Source: Spirodela intermedia (lineage: Eukaryota > Streptophyta > Magnoliopsida > Alismatales > Araceae). From it: a DNA stretch of 64,000 nucleotides. The notes under the pieces were generated by a model that saw only the letters and a list, made by a program, of their open reading frames with translations, did no database searches and was not told the origin of the DNA. Both the position numbers and the translations under genes were made by a program. The stretch spans positions 5,549,501 through 5,613,500 of the forward strand of contig LR746269.1 of the NCBI GenBank assembly GCA_902729315.2, in the 5' to 3' direction. Positions 12,032 to 22,730 of the stretch are shown here, one piece after another. The number at the start of each line of letters is the position of its first letter. The first letter of the stretch is position 1.

Positions 12032-15000
12032 CTAATACTTCACTCCGCCGCCATGGATCCTGAATGGCTTGCTTCCGGAGTTGCGCTGGTCAATCCGGGG
12101 CTTTTTCTGAGCTATCACTGCTGCAAGACCCAGGAACGGGTTTCTGACAAGGGTTGGCCTGGGCCTTCTCCGCCTTGCCTTCCTCCTCCTGCCCTGGCCG
12201 TCTTCTTTCCCCCTGAGAAAGGAAAATAATGAGCGAGACCCAACTGATTTCAAAACCATCGTGTCTGGAATCGGATTATAACCCAGATTTTCAGGATCAT
12301 AGCTGTGTAACAATTTCTGCTGACTTTTTAGGCAAGAAATTTCATCACGTTCATAAAATCTTCCTGGTTGATGATAAGACCTTCGTTCGTAGTCAAAATA
12401 TACTTCTTTGGATTTATAATTCGAGCCACATATAATTATCTGAATGACTTACCATTTATCCACCACAGAACCAATGCTCTTAGGCTCATTACTTAACGTG
12501 CTATCTGGCTGTGAAACTGCAAATTAAGTGAAGAAGTTAGGTCAAATAAAATGTGATAAAATAATAAAAAAAAATGAAGCATCAAGCCCTTCTATAGTTG
12601 ACCACACACACCTGGCGCCTCCCCCAAACTCCTCACCAACATATTCAAAGAGTTGTGATAAGATGGACTGCAAGACTCATCTAAGCTCAAGCGCGTCTCA
12701 CTAGTCTTCACCCATCGCACAGTGCAATCTGGATCTTTGGTAGAACCGCCCTTGAGATTGCTCAAACCCATCTCCCCAGAGGTGCGATCTACACCCTCTG
12801 ACCTGTTACAGATCTCCTTCTCTGTCCTCACAGCACCCTTTCTCCTCCGCACTTTCTTTGGAGGCTCCATCTTGGTTGCTGCAGATGTTGATGGCCCCTG
12901 ATCTCCCTGGTCAGCGCTCCCCAATAACCCATGCTTCCGTTTGCGATTAGTTGAACAATCCTTGATTCTCCCCTGTTTCTTTTTTTTCGACAGATTTAAA
13001 TATGCAAACAGTCTGCCTGGCCCAAAGGTCATATTCCTAAGATCAGGAAGCGTGGGCCGTCTTCGTCTCATGACGGCTTTGTGGATCTCATCAGATCCCA
13101 CATCTTCCTTTTGAGTAGAAAAAGATGAAGTGCTAGCTTTGCTGCAGATTGCATCAACCTGACCACCTTCAGCGGAAATATTTTCTGGAATCTTTGGATA
13201 CAGGGGCTCATTTGCTCCTCCCCCACTCAAAATACCATCCTGTACGTGCAGAGAAAATCAGGAGGAAAAGGTATAAAAACCTAGCAAGAAGGAATGCATA
13301 AGTATTTCAAGATGTGAAACCAAAGTGAAGAACAGTTTTTTACCTTGGGCCCAGTTCCAATGGGAACCTTACAGTCAGAGTGATGCGGTAGATTCGTTTC
13401 TATATGACTATTCTGGGCAACTGCAGGTACACTACAATACTTGACAGAGAGAAGTGTCTCATCTGCTGAGGACAATCGTTCCGAGGCTTTACTCGCCGTG
13501 AAGCCAGACCTATCCTTGGATTGAGCTGTCTGCATCAGGTCTTTCTCAAGCAACTGGATGGAACTGCCTCCGGATGAAGGTTTCTGGGCAGGGCCTTCTG
13601 ACACCAAATCTTCACTTGTCAAACTTGAAAGAGGAGATACAGATGGAGATGGTTCCTTTATAGAGGAAAACTTTGGCGAAGGATGAGTTGCAGAGCCATT
13701 CAATATTGTACGTTTTGCATCGTTTGTTATCAGACATGGAGAAATAGAAGCGTTCTTTGCAGACTGTTTCTCAATTTGAGTGCTCTTCGGTGGCATGGAT
13801 CCCACAAGGGAGTTGGAACCATTATTTGAGCAGGGGCTATAATGTTTGATTCCACTTTCTCTTACACAATCATGAATCGCCCTTCCTGAATCCAAGGAAG
13901 GCGCAGGAAGGCTTCTACCTACAGAGCCAGTTGGCACCCCGTTCTCTTTGCTGACAGCATTCCGTACTTTTTGAGCGGCAGAACTCATATTACGAACATA
14001 AAACAGCATATAAGCTTTTTGCTGCAAGACAGTCTTCTCAGAAACCTGGAAAACCTGCAACGTGGCCATTAAATTAATCAAAACTTCTTTACAAATGACT
14101 TTTTCATGTGCCAAGAAACGTCCATGTCAAAATTAAGGTTTCTCCAAACGTTTTTTCGCTCCAATAATCTAGTTTTTCTCCCGATCCAACAAACCGACCA
14201 AAGGACATTTTCACATCCCGTGCTTAAAAAAAAACATAATAAAGCAGTTTTACCTAGCATGTAATGAGTTAGATATAACGAGAGCATCGAACATGCTTAC
14301 ACACGTTTGAATGGAAAAAAACCCAAATGAGAGCCATCCACAATGATCTATGAAAAAAACAGGCGCAAGAACTTGTTTTACCTGGAAGCGCATTGTTCTG
14401 AAATTGACATGAATACAGATGGGGGGATAGTAAAGGAGATAAGATGACTGGCATCCTAAAGAAAGAAAAAATTCATAAAAAGGATAGGTAATGTTGGAAA
14501 GTTGTCGTTGTTGTAGCTTATAATTCAAAATAATCATAGGTAGTACGTATGCACAATGTTATGCCAAACATGAAGATTACCTGGTGATCATTAAGAGAGT
14601 ACCATACTCCACTGGATGTGCGAACAAAACAGTAATAGTGACCACTATGAGTAGCATAACCAGCATGTACCAGCACACCATAGAGTGTGTACTTCAAGTC
14701 ACCATCCTGGAAAAGTTGAAGAAGAAACAAAAGTTAAATTTGGAAGGTATGTTGAACCCTCTTACTGACACGCCCACGGAAGGCTAACATTTACTCACAT
14801 TGGGACCGCTGACATATTTCTTCAAGTCCAAAGAAGGTTCAAATTCAATTTTCTTGTCTATTTTCTGACCAAGCAAAGCAGTCCCAAAACGCTTCAGATG
14901 AACTGTAAGAACGTAAGGGGCTTTATGGATGGTTAACTGCTTCACAGCCTTAACTTTCTGTTTGCATTGTTGGCATTGGTATTGCTTCGCACCACCATCT

Positions 15001-17313
15001 AATTGCTCCACAGCAGTAAAATGAGAAAGTGCCTTATGCAAAGTATCTGCCTTCATTATTTCCAGACTCAAATCTAAGAATGGATCAAATTTATTTGAAC
15101 AGAAGGAACATTGCAGACATTTAACCTGCAGGGTTTGGTACAACAACAGGGTTCATGCTATGTCAGTGAAATTATTCGAAAAAAATTGGTATTCATATTT
15201 AAGTCTTCCTTCTATCTTCTTTTCATGCTCATTTACTATATTGTCCATATACGTGACAGGTTGTTTACTTTATTTATTAAAATTAACATGCTGTTTTAGA
15301 GGAAGCTTCTCATGAGAAACACAATACAGCAAAACAGTACCTGGCTTCTGAGGTGGCCACCAAATATTTTATGGACCAAGCTTTTCTCGTAAGCACTGGG
15401 AGATTCACTCGCAATGCCAGAGGGCAGGCAACACTTGTGCATCGATTCAAGTAAGTTCACCATGTACTCGTGGGCATCTTCTTGTCTCGCATAACGAAAA
15501 TTTCTGGAAATGCCTGATTGTATGGTCAAGAAACACAAACCACACGAGACAAAAGAAAGAGAAGATGGCAACATCATCTGTAAACCAAGTGCAGAGCTTA
15601 AAAGAAGATTCATATGATCTGGAAAAGTAAAGCAGTTCCCTTTATAAAAAAAATTGATTCTCAGTTTGGCCCATACTCAAAGTATAATATCAACATACTT
15701 TAGGATACATTTCAAGTTCTTTACAAGGTGAAAGGGCCTCAAAATTTTTCCAGTTGACTGAAGGGCATCCATGACATGGTTCTGGAGGGCACACATTGCA
15801 CAAAATCCAGAAGTACGACCTACAAAAAAAGGAACTTACCGTTAGATATTAAAATTAGAAAAAATATCAGTAGCCAGCACAAGTTAATCCACTTCCGAGC
15901 AACATCGAAGACCAACATTGATCAGAAAGTGCATGTTTTATGACTAGCCAGCAAAAAGGATTACCACAGTAAAGCAGTTGATGAGTACCGTATACAGCTA
16001 CAATCAGAAGTCTTACAAAAAATGCTCATGAGATATGCGTAAACAAAGGACTCTCAAGCCCTAGCCTTCTAGTGATATGACAACAATCTGGAAACTGATT
16101 CAGATCACACACTTCAACAATAAAAAAGCATTCATAAAAATGCATGCAAAATATATCATACACCAACGTTGGAGAATACAACAAATGACACAGAGAAAAG
16201 GCTTACAAGAGGATTTGTGCTTCCCACTCTGCAAGTAGGCAGCAAATGGTTCTGTATACGTCAGGCACTGGAGAACAGAATTAAGGAAGCACGTATTCCC
16301 GAGGTTTGCCAAACCAGCACCCTACATGATATTAAGTTCAGTCATTGAAAGGAAGATCAACACATCGAAGATTAAGGATGTATCAAAGAAGAATTTTTTC
16401 ATAGAGAATACGTACAATAAGGAAAAAACTCAATAAGAGGAACCGCAACCAACGCAAAAGTGTGATTGCCACAGTTTTAGAACCATGAAAACATACCAAT
16501 TTTTGAGCAGGCAGCAAAGAACATAAATACTATGGAGTCGAGAGACGACCCATTTAAAACTGTAGGCAACACCTCAATGTAAAAGCATGATGACAATAAG
16601 GTTGCGACTTTCAAAGGTGGAAGGAGCTTATGCACGCCGAATAACTCCCAAGATCTAAGGCGTAATTCTCGACAAAACTGTAACGATTACAATTAACCAT
16701 GAAATATCATCTTTTTTCGAGAAGAAATACGCCTACACGTCTCTTTAAAACCAACCAACAACCAGATAAATCTGGATGGAAGAATGATGCCTAATAAAGA
16801 AGGGAAAAAATGCAACCCAAACGACATCGGCGAAGTTTTTGACAGAAACACCAATCATGAGACCCCTAATCGAACAATCTCGCCTAATCTATGGTTACGA
16901 TTCTACCATGTAAGTCTTTCCCATTCCATCGAAAAACCCCGAACCAAAAAATCTCGCATCAGAGACGCACTCACGATTCTTCGAAATGTGATTCCGAAGC
17001 TAATCTCCGAATCCGACCCTCGAGGGCGAAACACCCCGCCGTCCGATTTCCTTCCGATAACTCCCGAAGAAGAAGATGCCGCCGCGGAGGAGACGGGGCC
17101 AACCGATCTCGATGCCTGCCTGCGGGAGTCGGCGCTAGGGTTTAAGCTCTCCATACGGAAATCACCGCCGGAAGTACCCGAAGGGGGGAACGGCCCCATA
17201 TCTCGAGCTAAGTCACCCCTCCCCGGGAAAAAGGCACCCCTCGGAGAAGCAGCTTGCGATGGGGGAGGAAGCCCGCCCCGGGGCTTGAATCTCTCGACGG
17301 CACCCTCCGCCAT
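12032..17313 (-). CDS. UBP23: Ubiquitin carboxyl-terminal hydrolase, UBP23-type (USP/UCH family)
   Basis: This cysteine protease removes ubiquitin from proteins. Exons in transcript order are 17313-16975, 16321-16207, 15819-15709, 15513-15341, 15125-14799, 14706-14581, 14054-13344, 13239-12612, 12516-12453 and 12212-12032, giving 924 residues in frame. The Cys box [13 protein letters not shown] puts the catalytic Cys at about residue 124. The His box [13 protein letters not shown] puts the catalytic His at about 378. Two CxxC pairs (CLQCSFC, CQQCKQK) form the usual zinc-ribbon-like insert. The C-terminal half is low-complexity with basic clusters ([22 protein letters not shown]) that suggest nuclear localisation. 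A shorter model would stop at 12592. I prefer splicing at 12612 because the next two exons encode [14 protein letters not shown] and [11 protein letters not shown], which resemble the conserved C-terminus of this subfamily. Confidence 0.9.
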
Positions 17314-17752
17314 TGGCTTCGCTGACCGATCTTGCTTGGTGCTGAGAAGCTTGTGCCCACAGCTAGGGTTCCGGGATCTCCGGCGGCGGCGGCGGAAGAT
17401 TTGCGAGGCGGAGAGGCGTTGCGGTACCGCAGCTGATTGGCTGCCCTTCTAAGCTCTCTCTCTCTCTCTCTCTCACTGTGTCTGCGCGTCTCACATGGCC
17501 GAAAGAGGAAGACGAGTTGGGGCTGCCGTTCTCCTTATAAACCCTATACCCTCCCATCGACTGACATCTGTGGATAGTGGACCTCATGAAAACATCAGTT
17601 CACCGTCCGATCTCTGTGGATCCCATCACCACACAGAAGAAGGGTCGCATCTGGACCGTCAGATTAGAAGCCGCGTGCCCGGCTCATATGGGCCTTCTAA
17701 ATACCCCGAAGAAAATAGCCCAAATACCTCTCCACCCAGTTTGAAGTTCGTG

Positions 17753-17787
<35 letters not shown>

Positions 17788-19025
17788 ATACCCAGGCTTC
17801 AAAGGTGACTCGGTCAAACACTGTTCCTTTGAGCTTTGACCTTGGATCAGAAGCGGCCAGTCGGGCCATATGGGGCTTGCACCACCCCGAAGAAAATAGC
17901 CCAATTACCTCCCCACTCAATTCAAAGTTCCTCTCTCTCTCTACTGATATCCAGGCTTCAAAGGTGACTGGGTCAAACACTGTTCCTTTGAGCTTTGACC
18001 CTGGGTTAGAAGCGGCCTAAATACCTCCCCACCCAGTTCAAAGTTCGTCTCTCTCTCTCTCTCTCTACTGTTGCCCAGGCTTCACAGGTGGCTGGGTCAA
18101 ACACTATTCCATTGGGCTTTGACCTTGGGCGTTCTAGAAGACGACCAAGCTCAGACTCATACCTAGTCACTGGGTCTACATTCTATTAGGAATAAATATT
18201 GGGACAGAAAAATTGGAATCCTACCTCATACCGGTTCGTGGCAAAGACCCAGCCTTTGACGTTGCGGAATTGAATGTGCATGTTGGCCCACCCTCAGCTG
18301 GCGCCGATATACATACGGCTGCAGTCTTACCCAGCCCCATCCAAGTTGGTTTTGACTAAATTCTCCGTTATTAATGAGCTGGGTCAGATCCGATTTAGGC
18401 CTCACGAAGCAAAGCCATGGCCCAACCAAGGTCAAACGATCTCACCATGCGATAGAAAGGTCATAGCTTGGATTTCTTCAAATGGCGTTGGTTCCCCACA
18501 TAAAACATAAGTCAAAGTGGTGATAAAACATCGATTATGTTTGTACCGGATCTCCAAGAAGTTAGCATAAAATGTGGGCGCAAATAGTCAACCACATGAC
18601 GTCTTGGCTCTTCAGAGAAGATTATCTTCCAAGCATCTATATTCTGGACGATCCCGGCTGACCACTTAATTGAGTGGGCCAACACGATATTGGTAGGAAA
18701 ATGTCTGACTTTTAAACATATATTCGATTTGCAATTTGGTGGAATAAATTATGACGTGAGTTTCCACGGGGTTCTCCCGCTGAGGTGGTCCACTTGGAGA
18801 CCAGACGAAGCCGATTTAGTGGCCAGCCGCCGCAGATGTGGAAACATTCTTCCGTCTGAGTTATAGGAGATAAGACAGAGTTGAAGAATAGATAGGGACC
18901 GGCAGGGTTCTGGAGGGCCCTCGCTGAAAGATCTCAGGAGTCGAAGGCCAGGTCGAAAACCAGCGAACCCGCCCACCCATGAGATCACGAAGGCCAGTTT
19001 TGACAGAAATTTGGAGCTGCTCTTC
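17314..19025. other. Intergenic region: UBP upstream region and WRKY downstream region
   Basis: No gene is supported. It contains a CT run at 17455-17475 just upstream of the UBP start, a possible minus-strand TATA (TTTATAAGG, about 17533-17541), the tandem array at 17660-18128, and further unique sequence before the WRKY stop codon. Confidence 0.55.
17660..18128. repeat. Three-copy tandem array with (CT)n cores
   Basis: Copies lie at about 17660-17847, 17848-18003 and 18004-18128. Each has, in order, 'agaagc(g)gcc', 'ccccgaagaaaatagccc', 'acctc.ccac.ca.tt.aaagttc', a CT microsatellite of different length, and 'ccaggcttcaaaggtgactg'. Each ends with 'ggtcaaacactgttcc' and 'gagctttgacc'. The third copy lacks about 40 bases between the first two motifs. 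Each unit carries two W-box cores (GGTCAA and TTGACC). Confidence 0.8.
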
Positions 19026-20216
19026 TCAACCACTGGTGTGGCGAGGAGGGAGGAGGAAGGAGCGGGCCAAGGCGCCGGCTAGGGCTGACGTGAAGCTGGG
19101 GTCTCTCATCAGAGACGACATGTAGTCCTCCAAGCTCCTGCAGGCGCCGCCGGCTGGCCAATCCCCGCCGCCATCGTCGTGTGTGTTCTTCTTCTCCTTC
19201 CTCGGGAGGGTCATCTCGGGGAAGCTCCGATGAGGTCTCTTTCCCTCCGGGGAGGTTCCCGAGAGGGTGAGATCGACGTTCACGGGGACGCTCGTCGCCG
19301 GCTCGTCGGCGAGGGAGATGGCGGCGCATCCGCTCGCCGGCGGGCTGGTTCTGTCGGCGCCACCGGGGGGCTTGTGGTTGTGCTCGCCTTCGTAGGTCGC
19401 CACGAGCATCGTCTTATCTTCTGCGCATCGTTGCACCTACAACGTAATACGAATAATTTATTTTCCATGCAACGAACCGAGAAATGAGTTTATCTAAATA
19501 ATCAGATCATCATCATCCCTGAAATCGATCGATAATGGGTACCTGTAACATACTTTTCTTCTGCGGTAGTATTGTTTCAACGAGATAAAGGGCTTCCAGA
19601 TTAGATCGCATAAAAAATACAAAGGATCTCTGATCACCTTCTTCTTGACGGGGCAATCGGGGGATCTAGCGCACCGGAAGTATGCCCGAGGAGAAGGATT
19701 ATCCTTGGTGACCTTCTGCCCGTACTTCCTCCACTGGTACCCGTCTTTAACGATCTAAACCACCAAGAAACAAGCTTTAGATCCAAATATTTACAAATAC
19801 TTTTAAAAGTAGAGAGGAGAGAAGATAAGGGGGGAAGAACTCACTAAGCTGGAGTCGCTGGGATCAGTTCTGACGAGAACACGGTAGGAATTGGACCTCA
19901 AGGGCTCCATCTCTCGCCTCTTGACCGATGAACCATGGCTGACGCAGCTCTCGCCGCCGCCCTCAGACTCCCTCTCCATCTTCCTCGTCTGGGCCTGAAG
20001 ATTATCACAACTGTTCTTTATGGTGCGGATGATGGTCTTCAGCTCCTGGTTCTCCCTGCTCACCCTCTCGAGCTCTTCTTCCAGGGCCCTTACCTGAGAA
20101 ACCAGGTGTAGACGATCTGAACATGGAAACGATTGAAGAAGGAAGCCAGGGAGAAAGAAATCCTAGAGAGCTACGCTTACCTCTTCCTTCTGCAGGTAAC
20201 ACGGAGGAGTTCCCAT
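19026..20216 (-). CDS. WRKY transcription factor, group IIa
   Basis: This DNA-binding regulator recognises W-boxes (TTGACC/T) and typically acts in defence and stress signalling. Exons in transcript order are 20216-20181, 20093-19845, 19754-19638 and 19436-19026, giving 270 residues in frame. Residues 13-50 ([23 protein letters not shown]) form a heptad-like leucine zipper expected in group IIa. The DNA-binding domain reads [20 protein letters not shown], with zinc ligands C-x5-C-x23-H-x-H (CARSPDC ... GEHNH). An intron falls between KKK and VQRC, the position seen in groups IIa and IIb. The start is fixed by an in-frame TGA two codons before the ATG at 20216. That makes the N-terminus short (12 residues before the zipper), so it lacks the longer leader of some relatives. 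The C-terminus is less conserved. Confidence 0.92.
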
Positions 20217-20289
20217 TTCTCAACGGCGGAGCTTCTTCCCTCTGCAAATTTCTGACGGGACATTAGGAAGGATCGTCGGGGGATCCCAC

Positions 20290-20345
20290 CACTTATATTT
20301 TGCTGGGGGGACCCGAAGAGCTGTTACCCGCTTATAATAGTCAAC
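20290..20345 (-). promoter_or_regulatory. TATA-like elements and W-box close to the WRKY start
   Basis: On the minus strand, 'AAAATATAAG' (about 20291-20300) and 'CTATTATAAG' (about 20331-20340) lie 75-125 bases before the start codon and are candidate TATA boxes. A TTGACT W-box core (20344-20339) overlaps the second. I cannot tell which TATA is used. Confidence 0.4.
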
Positions 20346-20774
20346 CCTCTCTCTCTCTATGACATCATCCTCTCTCGCGAGCGACTGGGCAGTCACAGAT
20401 GACTCGCTGAAACCGTCCGGTCGGTGGAAAACGGCGGGCACACTCACTTAGAAAAGACAAATCGCCCAACGGGGAGATCCAGACGGTGTCCGCATGGAAC
20501 GACCAGAAAATTTCTAGAATTATCATGCAACTCCTTGAAAAGCGTTCAATTAGGAAAAGTATTCACCTCTGTAAGATCTAGGAACGAGCGTCCATAAATA
20601 TTACAATCATGTCCCCCCTCTAACCGTCCATACGAAAGGGAGAGACCAAGAGAACGATATCCTAGCAAAGATATTTGTGGGCATATTGCAAAATCTTATA
20701 GACCAGGGACTTTTCATTAATTCGAAGTATTTGCATGAGTTTAAAACGTCAAACTAGAGGAGGGAGGAGGAAAA

Positions 20775-20861
20775 AGTCAATAATGTGAGGCGGTCAACGA
20801 GATGGGGGGGAAAAAAGAAGGGAGAAGGAGGGACGGTTGGGGTGCTACTTGACTGTTGACT
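20775..20861. promoter_or_regulatory. W-box cluster upstream of the WRKY gene
   Basis: Four W-box cores occur within 87 bases: AGTCAA at 20775-20780, GGTCAA at 20792-20797, TTGACT at 20849-20854 and TTGACT at 20856-20861. A further TTGACT lies at 21063-21068. They sit about 560-650 bases upstream of the WRKY start. WRKY genes are often controlled by their own family through such clusters. Confidence 0.6.
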
Positions 20862-22130
20862 GGACCAGGCTTTTCCTTTGACAGTGAAACGCTCACGTGC
20901 AGGGTTGATGTGGGGCCCGCTTTCCATGAATGTTGCATTTAAGCGCCGTCGCCATGTGATTAGCGCGCCGACGTTGCAACCGCATTAATGGGCCCCCATT
21001 TATCAGTCATGGGCTTTCGGGTTCATCGCGGAATCTTCCTGCAAGTCCCGTAGAATCGTCCTTTGACTTTCTATGAAGGGTCTCGCAACTTCGCCCATCG
21101 GCTTGGACTTCCAGTCACGTGCGCAGCTCTGCGACAAAAGGAACCGGCGTCTAGAAAGCCCGGCTATAATAAAATAGTAGGGTGCATTCTGGTTATATCC
21201 TTCAAAAGATTTTTATTTTCACATGTACCCTTATCATCACCCTACGTTAGAGGGAGTTTTATTTGCTACGTACGCTAGAAGCGTAATTTTTAGGGTCATA
21301 TTTGTATTTTTTATTCAATTTAAAAGTATTTGTGCAACTAAATATCGAAAATTAGTTATTGCGCAATGAATCAAAGGGACTGAGACTAGAAAGGTAGACT
21401 TGGGTCAAATCGTGGAGGATGGAGTTGGCCTGGACCCGATCTGAGGATCAATGGATCCGTTATTGTCCGCTGGTGGCGACGGTCGTCCCGACCTATCTTC
21501 TGACATCATGGCTCAACGGCTCCACAGATCCGGCGGTGGGCCTCGACCAGTCACATTGCGCGCCCCCCCCCCCAATGGGACCGGTCATTTAGAATGACCC
21601 ATAAATTCCGGATAAGACCAGCGTGTCTCCGGGTAAATCGCCATTTTCGTCATTTTAATTATAAAATGGATTATTCACTTTTTTTTCTTGAAAGGGTATA
21701 TTGTTATAGAAACTCGATGACGTCATCCCATACCAAGCTGGGGGCGTAATTAAAATACTTGTAGGGGTGAATTAAAAATGTGTTGAAAAGCTTATGTCTC
21801 AGGGTTTACCTTGAAAATTAAAGGGATGCCCGTGCTAATTCTAAAGATTACAGTCTTAACGGGGGTGTTATGGAAATTGAGTTTTTTTATTATTTTATTT
21901 TAACTGTTTCTTCCTCGAATTATGAGCTTCCCCGGCTAGTACTGCAGATTTGGGGCCAGTAGGCCCTCACCTGCAGGGAGGAAAGGATTAACGTGGAGAA
22001 GCAGCCAGACCAGCGACGGCGCCCCCACCTCCTCCGTGCGACTACGAAGCCCTAAATCGGGAGAAGAAAGGAAGAGCGAAGAGAGTACAGTTTCGGGATC
22101 AGATATAGTGGCGTATTCATTGTCTCGTCC

Positions 22131-22174
22131 TTTCTCTCGCTGCCATCTCTTTCCTCGAGCACAGGGTACCTAGT

Positions 22175-22218
<44 letters not shown>

Positions 22219-22600
22219 ATTTTTCCGGAACTCCAGGTTCTATTGCTCATGGCAGGTATACTCCTCGTCCTCATCGTCGTGCTATCCGGCTCTCCTCGTC
22301 ACTTCGGCAGCGTCAACGAGGCCATGGATCGAGAGGTGCGGGAGAGGGAGCGAGAGGGAGAGTGAAAGTACGGTACTGGGAGGTATACCCTTCTTTCCCT
22401 CGCTGCCATCGCCTTCCTCAGGGAGGATAAAATCTGCTCATACCCGGTAGCTCTTTTCTTTTGTGGATAACTCTCTCTCTATCTTCCATGCGTGTCTCTG
22501 TGTGCGTACCTATATATTTTTGTGAACTCCAGCTTCTATTTCCCATGACAGGTATACTCTTCCCCACCATTGTCATGGTGTCTGATTCTACTCGCCGGGT
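22131..22600 (+). repeat. Diverged tandem duplication in the MIR156 leader
   Basis: The block at about 22131-22275 reappears at about 22396-22570. Shared pieces in order are: 'ctcgctgccatc.c.ttcctc', 'ggtagctct', a CT-rich run, and 'tat.tttt..g.aactccag.ttctatt.c.catg.caggtatactc'. The first copy contains a perfect (CT)n run at 22174-22212. Only the second copy is followed by the miR156 hairpin. Confidence 0.65.
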
Positions 22601-22619
22601 TGGCGCTGGCACTGGCACC

Positions 22620-22730
22620 GGCACTGGGTGCTGACAGAAGAGAGTGAGCACGAAGCCACGATTGCATAGAGATATGCCGTTGTTGTCGCGTGCTCACGAC
22701 TCTCTCTGTCAGCCTTTCCGATGGTCGTAA
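22620..22730 (+). ncRNA. MIR156: MIR156 precursor hairpin
   Basis: The plus strand at 22632-22651 reads exactly the canonical mature miR156, UGACAGAAGAGAGUGAGCAC. The opposite arm at about 22692-22713 (GCTCACGACTCTCTCTGTCAGC) pairs with it: CTGACAGA with TCTGTCAG and GAGCACG with CGTGCTC. A small asymmetric bulge lies in the middle. The inter-arm segment folds back through GCAT/ATGC (22664-22667 with 22674-22677) around a six-base loop. miR156 represses SPL transcription factors and maintains the juvenile phase. The mature strand lies on the 5' arm, as in known plant MIR156 genes. Primary-transcript ends are not visible. No SPL target gene lies in this window. Confidence 0.95.

Larger units (their letters stand above)
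20217..22600. other. Intergenic region between divergent WRKY and MIR156 genes
   Basis: No protein gene is seen. The left part is the WRKY promoter with its W-boxes. The middle (21150-21900) is AT-rich with no recognisable feature. From about 22020 the sequence becomes GC- and CT-rich and probably forms the promoter and 5' part of the MIR156 primary transcript. Confidence 0.55.

Noticed and set aside
12592-12611. Stop codon at 12592 as the end of the ubiquitin protease
   Set aside because: It lies just inside a GT donor; splicing to two further exons restores the family C-terminus.
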